Origin: Streptomyces fulvoviolaceus
Lineage (GTDB): Bacteria; Actinomycetota; Actinomycetes; Streptomycetales; Streptomycetaceae
Length of the DNA stretch: 64,000 bases
Reading direction: 5' to 3'
Assembly: GCF_000718165.1 (NCBI RefSeq)
Contig: NZ_JOEY01000012.1
Location: forward strand, 1-64,000
A program made the position numbers and the translations under genes. Shown piece by piece: positions 40,241-48,324 of the stretch; position 1 is the stretch's first letter; the number at the start of each line of letters is the position of its first letter. The notes under the pieces were generated by a model. The model saw only the letters and a list, made by a program, of their open reading frames with translations. It had not been told where the DNA came from and made no database searches.

Positions 40241-42124
40241 TCACAGATGGCGGCGTCGGGTAGAGACGTGCCGTTCGTACAGCTCACGTGCCTTCACCGC
40301 GGACGGTCGGGTCGCGGTTTCGGCCACAGGTACATCCCACCAGGCCTGCGCGGGCGGCGGGCCCGACACAGTGTCGGCCGTTTCGGTCTCGACGTAGACA
40401 CATGTGGGGATGTCGGCGGCACGGGCCTCGGCGAGCGCGGCCCGCAGATCCCGTACGGTCTTCGCCCGCAGCACGCGCATGCCCAGGCTGGCCGCGTTCG
40501 CGGCGAGGTCCACGGGCAGCGGCGCCCCCGTGTACGTGCCGTCGTCGGACTGGTAACGGTAGGCGGTGCCGAACCGCTCGCCGCCGACCGACTCGGACAG
40601 GCCGCCGATGGAGGCGTAGCCGTGGTTCTGCACGAGGAGCATCTTGATCGCGACGCCCTCCTGCACGGCCGTGACGATCTCCGTCGGCATCATCAGGTAG
40701 GTGCCGTCGCCGACCAGCGCCCAGACGTTGCGCTCGGGGGCGGCCATCTTCACGCCGATCGCGGCCGGGATCTCGTAGCCCATGCAGGAGTAGCCGTACT
40801 CCAGGTGGTACTGGTCCCGGGAGCGCGCCCGCCACAGCTTGTGCAGGTCGCCGGGGAGGGAGCCGGCCGCGTTGATGATCACGTCCGACTCGTCGACGAG
40901 GGCGTCGAGGGCGCCGAGCACCTGCGACTGCGTGGGGCGTACGTCGATCTCGTCGGCCTCGTAGCACGCGTCGACGCGCTGTTCCCAGCGCTCCTTGTCG
41001 AGCGTGTACTCGCTGACGTACGAGTCCGGGACCCGGTGCTCGTGCATGCCCAGGGACTGGGTCAGCTCCGTCAGGCCGCTGCGGGCATCCGCGACGAGCG
41101 GCATCCCGGCGAGCTTGTGGCCGTCGTACGGGGCGATGTTGAGGTTGAGGAAGCGGACGTTCTCGCCGGTGAAGAGGGTGCCGGAGGCCGTCGTGAAGTC
41201 GGTGTACCGGGTACCCACACCGATCACCAGGTCCGCCAGGCGGGCGAGTTCGTCCGCGGTGGCGGTGCCGGTGTGGCCGACGCCGCCGACGTCCTGGGGG
41301 TGGTCGTAGCGCAGGGAGCCCTTGCCGGCCTGGGTGGAGGCGACCGGGATGCCGGTGGCCGCGGCGAACTCGGCGAGGGCCTCCTCGGCACGGCTGTGGT
41401 GGACACCGCCGCCCGCGACGATCAGGGGGCGCTCGGCCGCCCTGATCGCGTTGACCGCCTCGGCGAGTTCGGTCGGGTCGGCGCCCGGGCGTCGTACGAC
41501 CCAGGTGCGCTCGGCGAAGAACTCGTCGGGCCAGTCGTACGCCTCGGCCTGCACGTCCTGCGGGAGGGCCAGGGTTACGGCGCCCGTCTCCACCGGGTCC
41601 GTCAGGACGCGCATGGCCTGCAGGGCCGCCGGGATCAGCGCCTCCGGACGCGTGACACGGTCGAAGTACCTCGACACCGGGCGCAGACAGTCGTTGACGC
41701 TGATGTCTCCCGCGTACGGCAATTCGAGCTGCTGGAGGACCGGGTCGGCGACGCGGGTGGCGAAGGTGTCGCCGGGGAGGAGGAGGACCGGGAGGTGGTT
41801 GATCGTGGCGAGCGCGGCGCCGGTGACCAGGTTGGTCGCGCCCGGGCCGATCGAGGTAGTCACGGCGTGCGTGGACAGGCGGTTGGACTGGCGTGCGTAG
41901 CCGACGGCCGCGTGGACCATGGACTGCTCGTTGCGGCCCTGGTGGTACGGCATGTCGTCGGCGTACTCGATCAGTGCCTGGCCGAGCCCGGCGACGTTGC
42001 CGTGGCCGAAGATGCCCCAGGTGGCGCCGATCAGCCGCTGCCGTACGCCGTCGCGCTCCGTGTACTGGGCGGACAGGAAGCGTACGAGTGCCTGTGCGAC
42101 CGTGAGCCTCGTCGTTGAGGTCAT
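40241..42124 (-). CDS. iolD: 3D-(3,5/4)-trihydroxycyclohexane-1,2-dione hydrolase IolD
   Basis: The 627-residue protein is a ThDP-dependent enzyme: N-terminal GIFGHGNVAGLGQAL, middle domain AGGGVHHSRAEEAL, and C-terminal ThDP/Mg site GDGTYLMMPTEIVTAVQ ... LLVQNHGYASIGGLS. IolD opens the trione ring of the inositol intermediate to 5-deoxyglucuronate. The start ATG 42124 overlaps the iolB stop by 4 bp; the longer open frame upstream runs inside iolB and is dropped. Neighbours iolB, iolC and mmsA confirm the pathway. Confidence 0.94.
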   Translation of the reverse strand: MTSTTRLTVAQALVRFLSAQYTERDGVRQRLIGATWGIFGHGNVAGLGQALIEYADDMPYHQGRNEQSMVHAAVGYARQSNRLSTHAVTTSIGPGATNLVTGAALATINHLPVLLLPGDTFATRVADPVLQQLELPYAGDISVNDCLRPVSRYFDRVTRPEALIPAALQAMRVLTDPVETGAVTLALPQDVQAEAYDWPDEFFAERTWVVRRPGADPTELAEAVNAIRAAERPLIVAGGGVHHSRAEEALAEFAAATGIPVASTQAGKGSLRYDHPQDVGGVGHTGTATADELARLADLVIGVGTRYTDFTTASGTLFTGENVRFLNLNIAPYDGHKLAGMPLVADARSGLTELTQSLGMHEHRVPDSYVSEYTLDKERWEQRVDACYEADEIDVRPTQSQVLGALDALVDESDVIINAAGSLPGDLHKLWRARSRDQYHLEYGYSCMGYEIPAAIGVKMAAPERNVWALVGDGTYLMMPTEIVTAVQEGVAIKMLLVQNHGYASIGGLSESVGGERFGTAYRYQSDDGTYTGAPLPVDLAANAASLGMRVLRAKTVRDLRAALAEARAADIPTCVYVETETADTVSGPPPAQAWWDVPVAETATRPSAVKARELYERHVSTRRRHL

Positions 42125-42960
42125 CGGTAACCCCCTGTGCTTTCTACGTGGGCCGGGTGGAAGCAGATCCGCCACTCCCGGGTCTCGCCCGGGCCCGCCA
42201 TGACGTTCAGGTAGTACATGTCGTGGCCGGGCTGGGCGATCGACGGGCCGTGCCATCCGTCGGGGACGAGGACGGCGTCGCCGGAGCGGACCTCGGCGAG
42301 GACGTCCGATCCGCCCTCACGGGAGGGAGATACGCGCTGATAGCCGAAACCGTTCGGGCCGTCGATCTCGAAGTAGTAGATCTCCTCCAGCTCCGCTTCC
42401 TCGCCGGGCCGGTTCTCGTCGTGCTTGTGCGGCGGGTACGAGGACCAGTTGCCGCCGGGGGTGATGACCTCGACGGCGATGAGCTTGTCGCAGTCGAAGG
42501 CGTCGGCCGAGGCGAAGTTGCGGACGTGGCGCAGGCGGTTGCCGCTGCCACGCTCCTCCATGGGAACCTCCGGCGCGGGGCCGTAGCGGGCGGGGAGTCG
42601 TCGCTCGCACTTCGCTCCTGCCAGGGCGAAGCGGCCTCCCGCGCCGGAGGCGATCGTTGCCTGGGCGTCCCGGGGTACGTACGCGAAGTCGGTGACTCCG
42701 GCGAACACGCTTTCCCGGCCCAGGAGTTGGAACTCTTCGGCACTTTCTTCCGTGCCTATTTGTACGGTACATCCGCCTTGCAGCGGGAGCACGATCCACT
42801 CACTGTCACCGGCGGTGAAGGTGTGGGTGCCGCCCGGCTCCAGCTCCACGATCCGCAGGGCACTGTGGCCCCAGCCGGCCAGCTTGGGGTCGATGTCGAC
42901 GGCGTACTGACCGTTGGCGGTGGCGCCCTTGGGGACGTACAGCTCGTTGTTCTGCGTCAT
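42121..42960 (-). CDS. iolB: 5-deoxy-glucuronate isomerase IolB
   Basis: The 279-residue protein is a double cupin with the IolB metal site HKHDENRPGEEAELEEIYYFEI and a late PDGWHGPSIAQPGHDMYYLNVMAG. It isomerises 5-deoxy-D-glucuronate to 2-deoxy-5-keto-D-gluconate, the substrate for IolC. It overlaps iolD by 4 bp and follows the aldolase gene by 10 bp. Confidence 0.94.
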   Translation of the reverse strand: MTQNNELYVPKGATANGQYAVDIDPKLAGWGHSALRIVELEPGGTHTFTAGDSEWIVLPLQGGCTVQIGTEESAEEFQLLGRESVFAGVTDFAYVPRDAQATIASGAGGRFALAGAKCERRLPARYGPAPEVPMEERGSGNRLRHVRNFASADAFDCDKLIAVEVITPGGNWSSYPPHKHDENRPGEEAELEEIYYFEIDGPNGFGYQRVSPSREGGSDVLAEVRSGDAVLVPDGWHGPSIAQPGHDMYYLNVMAGPGETREWRICFHPAHVESTGGYR

Positions 42961-42970
42961 GCGGCGGCCC

Positions 42971-43852
42971 TCACAGCAGTCCTACGGCGGTGTCCACGGC
43001 GGCGGCCACATCGCCGTCCGCCGGATACAGCAGCGAACGGCCGACCACCAGGCCCTGCACGGTGGGCAGTTGAAGGGCGCCCCGCCACTTCTCGTACGCA
43101 CCGTCCTGGTCGTCCCCGACCTCGCCGCCGAGGAGGACGGCGGGCAGCGTGGAGGTCTGCATGACCTCGGCCATGTCGTCGGGGTTGTCGGTGACCGGCA
43201 CCTTCAGCCAGGTGTACGCCGAACTCCCGCCGAGTCCGGACGCGATGGCGATGGACTTGGTGACGGCCTCGGCGGACAGGTCGTTCCTGACCTTGCCCTC
43301 GGTGGTGCGGCTGCTGATGAACGGCTCGACGAACACCGGGAGTTGCCGTGCGGCCATGTCGTCGATGGCGCGGGCCGTGGACTCCATCGTGGTGAGGGAG
43401 CCCGGGTCGTCGTAGTCGATACGGAGGAGCAGCTTGCCGGCGTCGAAGCCGAGGCGCTGGATGTCCTCGGGGCGGTGGCCGGTGAAGCGGTCGTCGAGTT
43501 CGAAGCTGGCGCCCTGGAGGCCGCCGCGGTTCATCGAGCCCATGACGACCTTGCCGTCGAGGGCGCCGAGGAGGAGCAGGTCGTCCAGGATGTCGGCGGT
43601 GGCGAGAACGCCGTCGACGCCGGGGCGGGACAGGGCCAGGCAGAGGCGTTCCAGCAGATCCGCGCGGTTGGCCATGGCGAACTTGCGGTCGCCGACGCCG
43701 AGGGCGCCACGGGCCGGGTGGTCGGCGGCGACGATCATCAGGCGGCCGTCGTCGTTGAGCAGAGGCCTGCGGACGCGGCGGGCGGCGGCCTCCGCGACGG
43801 CCTCGGGACGCTGGGTGCGCAGGCGGACGAGTTCGGAGACGTCGACGGTCAC
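42971..43852 (-). CDS. TIM-barrel aldolase of the inositol pathway (Cgl0159-like; IolJ role)
   Basis: The 293-residue protein has a (beta/alpha)8 pattern: LMIVAADHPARGALG, VDGVLATADILDDLLLLG, LLLRIDYDDPGS, LPVFVEPFIS, YTWLKVPVT (candidate Schiff-base Lys) and LPAVLLGGEVG. It matches the actinobacterial family called Cgl0159, found in iol operons, by memory. In this place it probably splits 2-deoxy-5-keto-gluconate 6-phosphate, the step done by IolJ in Bacillus. The start is the GTG at 43852 overlapping the iolC stop (GTGA); the longer open frame lies inside iolC. Confidence 0.8.
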   Translation of the reverse strand: MTVDVSELVRLRTQRPEAVAEAAARRVRRPLLNDDGRLMIVAADHPARGALGVGDRKFAMANRADLLERLCLALSRPGVDGVLATADILDDLLLLGALDGKVVMGSMNRGGLQGASFELDDRFTGHRPEDIQRLGFDAGKLLLRIDYDDPGSLTTMESTARAIDDMAARQLPVFVEPFISSRTTEGKVRNDLSAEAVTKSIAIASGLGGSSAYTWLKVPVTDNPDDMAEVMQTSTLPAVLLGGEVGDDQDGAYEKWRGALQLPTVQGLVVGRSLLYPADGDVAAAVDTAVGLL

Positions 43853-44799
43853 AGGACGGCTCCCGCGGTGAGCGCTGCTTGCACTTCGTCGGGTGTGGGC
43901 ATGGCGGACGAGCACTCCAGTCGGGAGGCGACGATGGCACCGGCCGCGTTGGCGTGCCGCATGATCTTCTCCAGGTCCCAGCCCTCGAGCAGGCCGTGAC
44001 AGAGGGAGCCGCCGAAGGCGTCACCGGCGCCGAGGCCGTTGAGGACGTTGACGGGGAGGGGCGGGACCTCGGCGGACTCGCCCTTGTTGTTGACGGCGAG
44101 GACTCCCTTGGGGCCCTGCTTCACCACGGCGATCTCGACGCCGGCGTCGAGGAGGGCCTGGGCGGCTTTTCGGGGCTCTCGTACGCCCGTCGCCACCTCC
44201 ACCTCGTCGAGGTTGCCGACCGCGACGGTGGTGTGGCGGAGGGCTTCTTGGTAGAAGGGGCGGGCTGCGGCCGGGTCCTGCCAGAACATCGGGCGCCAGT
44301 CGAGGTCGAACACCGTCGTGCCGGACTTGGCCCGGTGGGCGAGGGCCGCGAGCGTCGCCGTACGACTGGGCTCCTCGCTCAGGCCGGTGCCGGTGACCCA
44401 GAAGATGCCGGCCTCGTGGATGGCGTCCAGGTCGAGCTCGTGGGCGTCGATCTCCAGGTCGGGGGCCTTGGGCTGCCGGTAGAAGTAGAGCGGGAAGTCG
44501 TCCGGCGGGAAGACCTCGCAGAAGGTGACCGGGGTCGGCAGGCCGGGGACCGGGGTGACCCAGCGGTCGTCCACGCCGAAGCCCCGCAGGGCCTCGTGGA
44601 GGTACCTGCCGAAGGGGTCGTCGCCGGTACGGGTGATCACCGCGGTGCGCCGTCCCAGGCGGGCCGCGGCCACCGCGACGTTCGTCGCCGAGCCGCCGAG
44701 GAACTTGCCGAAGGTCTCCACCTGCGGCAGGGGGACGCCCGTCTGCAGCGGATAGAGGTCCACTCCGATCCGCCCCATGGTGATCAGGTCGTACGCCAT
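43849..44799 (-). CDS. iolC: 5-dehydro-2-deoxygluconokinase IolC
   Basis: The 316-residue PfkB-family kinase has GRIGVDLYPLQTGVPLPQVETFGKFLGGSATNVAVAAARLG at the front (typical for IolC; about 10-49) and NGLGAGDAFGGSLCHGLL near 258 with the catalytic Asp of GAGD. It phosphorylates 2-deoxy-5-keto-gluconate. It is the first gene of the minus-strand operon, with GAAGGGAAC before the ATG at 44799, a promoter at 44830-44859 and a palindrome next to it. Confidence 0.92.
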   Translation of the reverse strand: MAYDLITMGRIGVDLYPLQTGVPLPQVETFGKFLGGSATNVAVAAARLGRRTAVITRTGDDPFGRYLHEALRGFGVDDRWVTPVPGLPTPVTFCEVFPPDDFPLYFYRQPKAPDLEIDAHELDLDAIHEAGIFWVTGTGLSEEPSRTATLAALAHRAKSGTTVFDLDWRPMFWQDPAAARPFYQEALRHTTVAVGNLDEVEVATGVREPRKAAQALLDAGVEIAVVKQGPKGVLAVNNKGESAEVPPLPVNVLNGLGAGDAFGGSLCHGLLEGWDLEKIMRHANAAGAIVASRLECSSAMPTPDEVQAALTAGAVL

Positions 44800-44829
44800 C
44801 GAGTTCCCTTCGTAACGGCTCTCCACGGC

Positions 44830-44859
44830 TTTCTAGTCCTGCACACCGAGCCCTGTCAA
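44830..44859 (-). promoter_or_regulatory. sigma-HrdB-like promoter of the iol operon
   Basis: On the minus strand TTGACA (44859-44854), 18 bp, TAGAAA (44835-44830). The -35 is perfect. The leader to iolC would be about 25 nt. Confidence 0.65.
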
Positions 44860-44861
44860 TG

Positions 44862-44876
44862 TTTTGTCCAGACATT
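44862..44876. promoter_or_regulatory. GntR-type operator between iolC and iolE-like genes
   Basis: TTTTGTCCAGACATT holds TGTC-CA-GACA, the form of GntR/FadR-class operators. It abuts the -35 of the iol promoter (2 bp away). A GntR repressor of inositol genes is known in S. coelicolor; none is encoded in this window. Confidence 0.55.
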
Positions 44877-44924
44877 CGGACCAGCCCTTGACAGCGCTTA
44901 CCGCTCGCGCGGAAGCTGACCGGC

Positions 44925-45842
44925 ATGACGTCGTTGTCACCTCAACCCTCACTGTCCCGCATCCGGATCGGGTCGGCTCCCGACTCATGGGGTGTGTGGT
45001 TCCCCGACGACCCTCAGCAGGTCCCCTGGCAGCGCTTCCTCGACGAGGTCGCCGGCTCCGGGTACGAGTGGATCGAGCTGGGTCCGTACGGGTATCTGCC
45101 GACCGATCCCGCGGTCCTCTCCGAGGAGGTGAACCGGCGGGGTCTGAAGGTGTCCGCCGGCACCGTCTTCACCGGCCTGCACCATGGCGAGGCCGTCTGG
45201 GAGAAGACCTGGGCGCATGTCGCGGACAACGCGGTGCTGGCGCAGGCGATGGGGGCTTCTCACCTGGTCGTGATTCCGTCGTTCTGGCGGGACGACAAGA
45301 CCGGGGAGGTACTGGAGCCGGACACGCTGACGCCCGAGCAGTGGCGGAACCTCAGCTCGCTGACCGAGCGGCTCGGGGAGCGGGTGCGGGAGGAGTACGG
45401 GCTGCAGATCGTCGTGCATCCGCATGCCGACACGCACATCGACAGCGAGGAGAACGTGGTCCGGTTCCTCGACGGGACGGATTCCTCGCTCGTGTCGCTG
45501 TGTCTGGACACCGGGCACTACGCGTACTGCGGTGGCGACAGCGTGAAGCTGATCGAGACGTACGGTTCGCGGATCGGGTATCTGCACCTCAAGCAGGTGG
45601 ATCCCGAGATCCTTGCCGATGTGAAGGCCAAGGGGACGCCGTTCGGGCCGGCCGTGGCGCAGGGCGTGATGTGCGAGCCGCCGGCCGGTGTGCCCGCGCT
45701 GGGGCCTGTGCTGGAGGCTGCGCAGAAGCTGGATGTGGATCTGTTCGCGATCGTCGAGCAGGACATGTATCCGTGTGAGCCCGACAAGCCGTTGCCCATT
45801 GCTCAGCGGACTCGGGCGTTCTTGAGGTCCTGCGGGGCGTAG
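44925..45842 (+). CDS. sugar phosphate isomerase/epimerase, probable inosose dehydratase IolE
   Basis: The 305-residue protein is an AP-endonuclease-2-type TIM barrel. IGSAPDSWGVWFPDDP at the start, GYEWIELGPYGYLPTDP, VVHPHADTHIDSEENV, CLDTGHYAYCGGD and YLHLKQVDPEIL hold the metal ligands (Glu, Asp, His, Glu). The APDSWGVW opening is typical of IolE, which dehydrates 2-keto-myo-inositol. It diverges from the iol operon over 125 bp with the GntR-type site between, which supports the role. IolI/IolH (isomerases) are alternatives. TTGACA at 44888 may be its -35; GGAAG precedes the ATG. Confidence 0.8.
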   Translation: MTSLSPQPSLSRIRIGSAPDSWGVWFPDDPQQVPWQRFLDEVAGSGYEWIELGPYGYLPTDPAVLSEEVNRRGLKVSAGTVFTGLHHGEAVWEKTWAHVADNAVLAQAMGASHLVVIPSFWRDDKTGEVLEPDTLTPEQWRNLSSLTERLGERVREEYGLQIVVHPHADTHIDSEENVVRFLDGTDSSLVSLCLDTGHYAYCGGDSVKLIETYGSRIGYLHLKQVDPEILADVKAKGTPFGPAVAQGVMCEPPAGVPALGPVLEAAQKLDVDLFAIVEQDMYPCEPDKPLPIAQRTRAFLRSCGA

Positions 45843-45899
45843 CCCTCCGGGGGTGGGGCCGGGCGCCTATGGGGGTGCCGGGTTCTGTGGGTGTGCGAC

Positions 45900-45966
45900 T
45901 GCGGGTGGCTCGTGGCTGGTCGCGCCCACGCGGCGGAGCCGCATATCGACGCAGCCCCGCGCCCCT
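45900..45966 (+). repeat. dispersed intergenic element, copy B
   Basis: TGCGGGT at 45900, GTGGCTGGTCGCGCCCAC at 45912, GCGGCGGAGCCGC, CAGCCCCGCGCCCCT to 45966, then GAGGGCGTTGCAG, which copy D repeats as GACGGCGTTGCAG. About 60 bp past the iolE-like stop. The remaining stretch to 46258 holds five GTCAC words and no gene. Confidence 0.85.
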
Positions 45967-46258
45967 GAGGGCGTTGCAGCATGGGTGCGCCTTCGGGGAC
46001 GCCTCCGATGCCGTCTGTCAACGCGCCGCGCCCTTGCGCCCGCGTGCGCCTTTGCGTCACCTCTGTCACAAACGCCCCCTTCGTGTCACACATGTCACGT
46101 GTACGCGGGTCTCGCGTCACACCCGGTGCACAAGCCCTGACCTGCGCTCACTCCGTGTCGTTCACCGGGCGCAGGCTTTGTGATCGCCAGCGCAGCGCCC
46201 GGTACCCCCGACGGCCGTTCCCGGCCGCCGCCGCGGTGCGCGCGAGGAGGTGCACCAC

Positions 46259-46459
46259 ATGACCGACCGAAGGCTCTGGTCGTACAAGGAGATCGCGGCG
46301 CACATCCGTGTGCAGCCGGACACCGTGCGGTCGTACCGCAAGCACGGGCTGCTGCCGCCGCCCGACCATGTGGAGGGCGGCAAGCCCTTCTGGTTCGCGG
46401 ACACCGTCCGCGCGTGGGTCGCGTCCCGGCCGGGCAACCGCGGCCGAAGAGAGGACTGA
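46259..46459 (+). CDS. small MerR/AlpA-type helix-turn-helix protein
   Basis: A 66-residue protein that is nearly all HTH: LWSYKEIAAHIRVQPDTVRSYRKHGLLPPPDHVEGGKPFWFADTVRAWV, as in excisionase/AlpA-like or BldC-like MerR domains. GAGGAGG lies 8 bp before the ATG at 46259; a GTG nine bases upstream lies in that site. There is no integrase or phage gene near it, so a stand-alone regulator is more likely than a phage relic. Five GTCAC words upstream (46056-46120), two pairs of them with N4 spacing, are candidate binding sites for it or another factor. Confidence 0.7.
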   Translation: MTDRRLWSYKEIAAHIRVQPDTVRSYRKHGLLPPPDHVEGGKPFWFADTVRAWVASRPGNRGRRED

Positions 46460-46519
46460 CCTCCGTAGAAGGTGATCTCGGGTGCCTGCGCTTGTGTGCG
46501 GGCACCCTCTTCTCCGGCG

Positions 46520-46621
46520 TCAGTGGATCGGGCGGCCCGGGGCCGGGTGTGAGTGTGGGCGGTCGTGGGTGGCGGCCGCGACCGACTTGCCGCCGTCGAC
46601 GCGCAGGGTGACGCCGGTGAT
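46520..46621 (-). pseudogene. C-terminal fragment of a short-chain dehydrogenase (SDR)
   Basis: On the minus strand one frame reads ITGVTLRVDGGKSVAAATHD and on to a stop at 46520; this is the usual end of SDR/FabG-like enzymes (ITGxxxxVDGG). Nothing of the Rossmann part or the YxxxK site is left upstream. It is a 33-codon relic in the gap between the HTH gene and the GNAT gene. Confidence 0.6.
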
Positions 46622-46733
46622 CCGAGACCTGCGAGAAGCTGCGCAGCATCGCCCACCATCTGGTGCCGGTGGCGGGGTCGGGGGCGGCGAAAATCCCGGG
46701 CCGGGCGGAGGCGGTGTCTGACACAGTCGCCCC

Positions 46734-47300
46734 ATGAGCGACTTCTCCGTCAAACCCGTTCTCACCGGCGAGAAGAGCGTGCTGCGGCCGTTCGCGGAAG
46801 CCGATGCCGACGTGATCTGGGAGATCATCCAGGATCCGGAGGCTCTACGGTTCACCGGCGAGCCCACCACCGAACTCACCTTGGACCGGGTCCGTTCCTG
46901 GTACGGCTCCCGCGCCGAGCAGCCCGACCGCCTCGACCTCGCCGTCACCGACCGCGCCACCGGCGAACTCGTCGGCGAGGTCGTCCTCTACGAGTGGGAT
47001 CCGGCCGCCCGCAGCTGCACCTTCCGCACGCTGATCGGCCCGCGCGGTCGTGGCCGGGGCCTCGGGACGGAGGCGACCCGGCTCATCGTCGGCCATGGCT
47101 TCGAGCAACTCGGGCTTCACCGGATCCAGTTGGAGGCCTACGCGTACAACCACCGCGCCCTGCGGGTGTACGAGAAGGTCGGGTTCGTGGTGGAGGGGAT
47201 CCGGCGAGAGGTCGAGTTCAGGGACGGCGAGTGGGTCGACGAGATACTCATGGCGCTCCTCGACCATCAGTGGGCGACCCTCAGCTCCACGGCTCGATGA
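46734..47300 (+). CDS. GNAT-family N-acetyltransferase (RimJ/RimL-like)
   Basis: The 188-residue protein has the RimJ/RimL pattern: LRPFAEADADVIWEIIQDPEALRF at the front, then the acetyl-CoA loop GPRGRGRGLGTEATRLIVGHGFEQLGLHRIQLEAYAYNHRALRVYEKVGFVVEGIRRE in pieces (R/Q-x-x-G-x-G/A as RGRGLG). It transfers acetyl to an amine of a protein N-terminus or small molecule. Its stop lies 20 bp inside the end of the convergent alcohol dehydrogenase gene. Target unknown. Confidence 0.88.
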   Translation: MSDFSVKPVLTGEKSVLRPFAEADADVIWEIIQDPEALRFTGEPTTELTLDRVRSWYGSRAEQPDRLDLAVTDRATGELVGEVVLYEWDPAARSCTFRTLIGPRGRGRGLGTEATRLIVGHGFEQLGLHRIQLEAYAYNHRALRVYEKVGFVVEGIRREVEFRDGEWVDEILMALLDHQWATLSSTAR

Positions 47301-48324
47301 CCGTCACCCCCGCCCCAGGCGCCGTCCCCATCGCGGCCAGCGCGGCGGGCGTCGCGTCCAGGCCGATCGTGTTGGTCACCAGCAGATCCGGCCGCAGTAC
47401 GCCCGCCCGGACCAGCTCCAGCATCGGCGGGTAGGTGTGCGCGGCCATGCCGTGGCTGCCGAGGATCTCCAGCTCCAGGCCGATCGCGCGGGCCATGGGG
47501 ACCGGTGTCGTGCCGTCCGGTGAGGGCAGCAGGCCGACCTGGATGTGACGGCCGCGGCGGCGCAGGGAGTTGACCGAGGCCGCGCAGGTGACCGGCGAGC
47601 CGAGGGCGTCCAGGGACAGTTGGGCGCCGCCGCCGGTCAGATCACGGATCGTCTCCGCCGCGTCCCCGACCCTCGACGCGTCCACGCACTCCGCCGCCCC
47701 GAACTTCCGCGCCAGGTCCAGGGCGTGCGGGGACACGTCCACCGCGACCACCCTCGCCCCCGACGCCGCCGCGATCATCACCGCGGACAGGCCCACCCCG
47801 CCGCAGCCGTGCACCGCGACCCACTCCCCCGCCGCGACCCGGCCCTGCTGCACCACCGCCCGGAACGCCGTGGCGAACCGGCAGCCCAGCGCTGCCGCTG
47901 TGGCGTAGGAAAGGTCGTCCGGGATCGACACCAGGTTCACGTCGGCGTGGTCCAGCGCGACGAACTGGGCGAACGAGCCCCAGTGGGTGAAGCCGGGCTG
48001 TGTCTGGCGTTCGCAGATCTGGTGGTCGCCTGCCGCGCAGGTTCCGCAGGTGCCGCAGGCGCATACGAAGGGGACGGTGACTCTGTCGCCGGGGCGCCAG
48101 TTCTTCACTCCGGCGCCGACCTCCTCGACGACGCCGGCGAGTTCGTGCCCCGGCACGTGGGGGAGCGTGATGTCGGGGTCGTGGCCCTGCCAGCCGTGCC
48201 AGTCGCTTCGGCAGAGGCCGGTGGCTTCTACGCGTACGACGACTCCGTGGGAGGCCGGTTGGGGGGTGGGCAGCTCACGTACCTCGGCCGGCTCACCGTA
48301 TTGCTCGAACACCACTGCCCGCAT
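47281..48324 (-). CDS. zinc-dependent alcohol dehydrogenase (MDR family)
   Basis: The 347-residue protein has the catalytic zinc site CRSDWHGWQGHDPDITLPHVPGHE in pieces (Cys and GHE), the structural zinc cysteines CACGTCGTCAAGDHQIC and the NAD(P) loop VHGCGGVGLSAVM. It oxidises alcohols or reduces aldehydes. The ATG 48324 is preferred as GGGAG lies 6 bp before it; a start 12 codons upstream is possible but lacks a site. The end of the MMPL gene overlaps its first 32 bp because of the repeat element between them. Confidence 0.88.
   Translation of the reverse strand: MRAVVFEQYGEPAEVRELPTPQPASHGVVVRVEATGLCRSDWHGWQGHDPDITLPHVPGHELAGVVEEVGAGVKNWRPGDRVTVPFVCACGTCGTCAAGDHQICERQTQPGFTHWGSFAQFVALDHADVNLVSIPDDLSYATAAALGCRFATAFRAVVQQGRVAAGEWVAVHGCGGVGLSAVMIAAASGARVVAVDVSPHALDLARKFGAAECVDASRVGDAAETIRDLTGGGAQLSLDALGSPVTCAASVNSLRRRGRHIQVGLLPSPDGTTPVPMARAIGLELEILGSHGMAAHTYPPMLELVRAGVLRPDLLVTNTIGLDATPAALAAMGTAPGAGVTVIEPWS

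Noticed and set aside
46625..46724. Minus-strand frame with DPATGTRWWAMLRSF as a second gene relic
   Set aside because: It overlaps the approach to the SDR tail in another frame and I cannot link it to any family.
45843..46733. Integrated element around the small AlpA/MerR-like gene
   Set aside because: No integrase, no tRNA, no direct-repeat attachment sites and no phage genes nearby.
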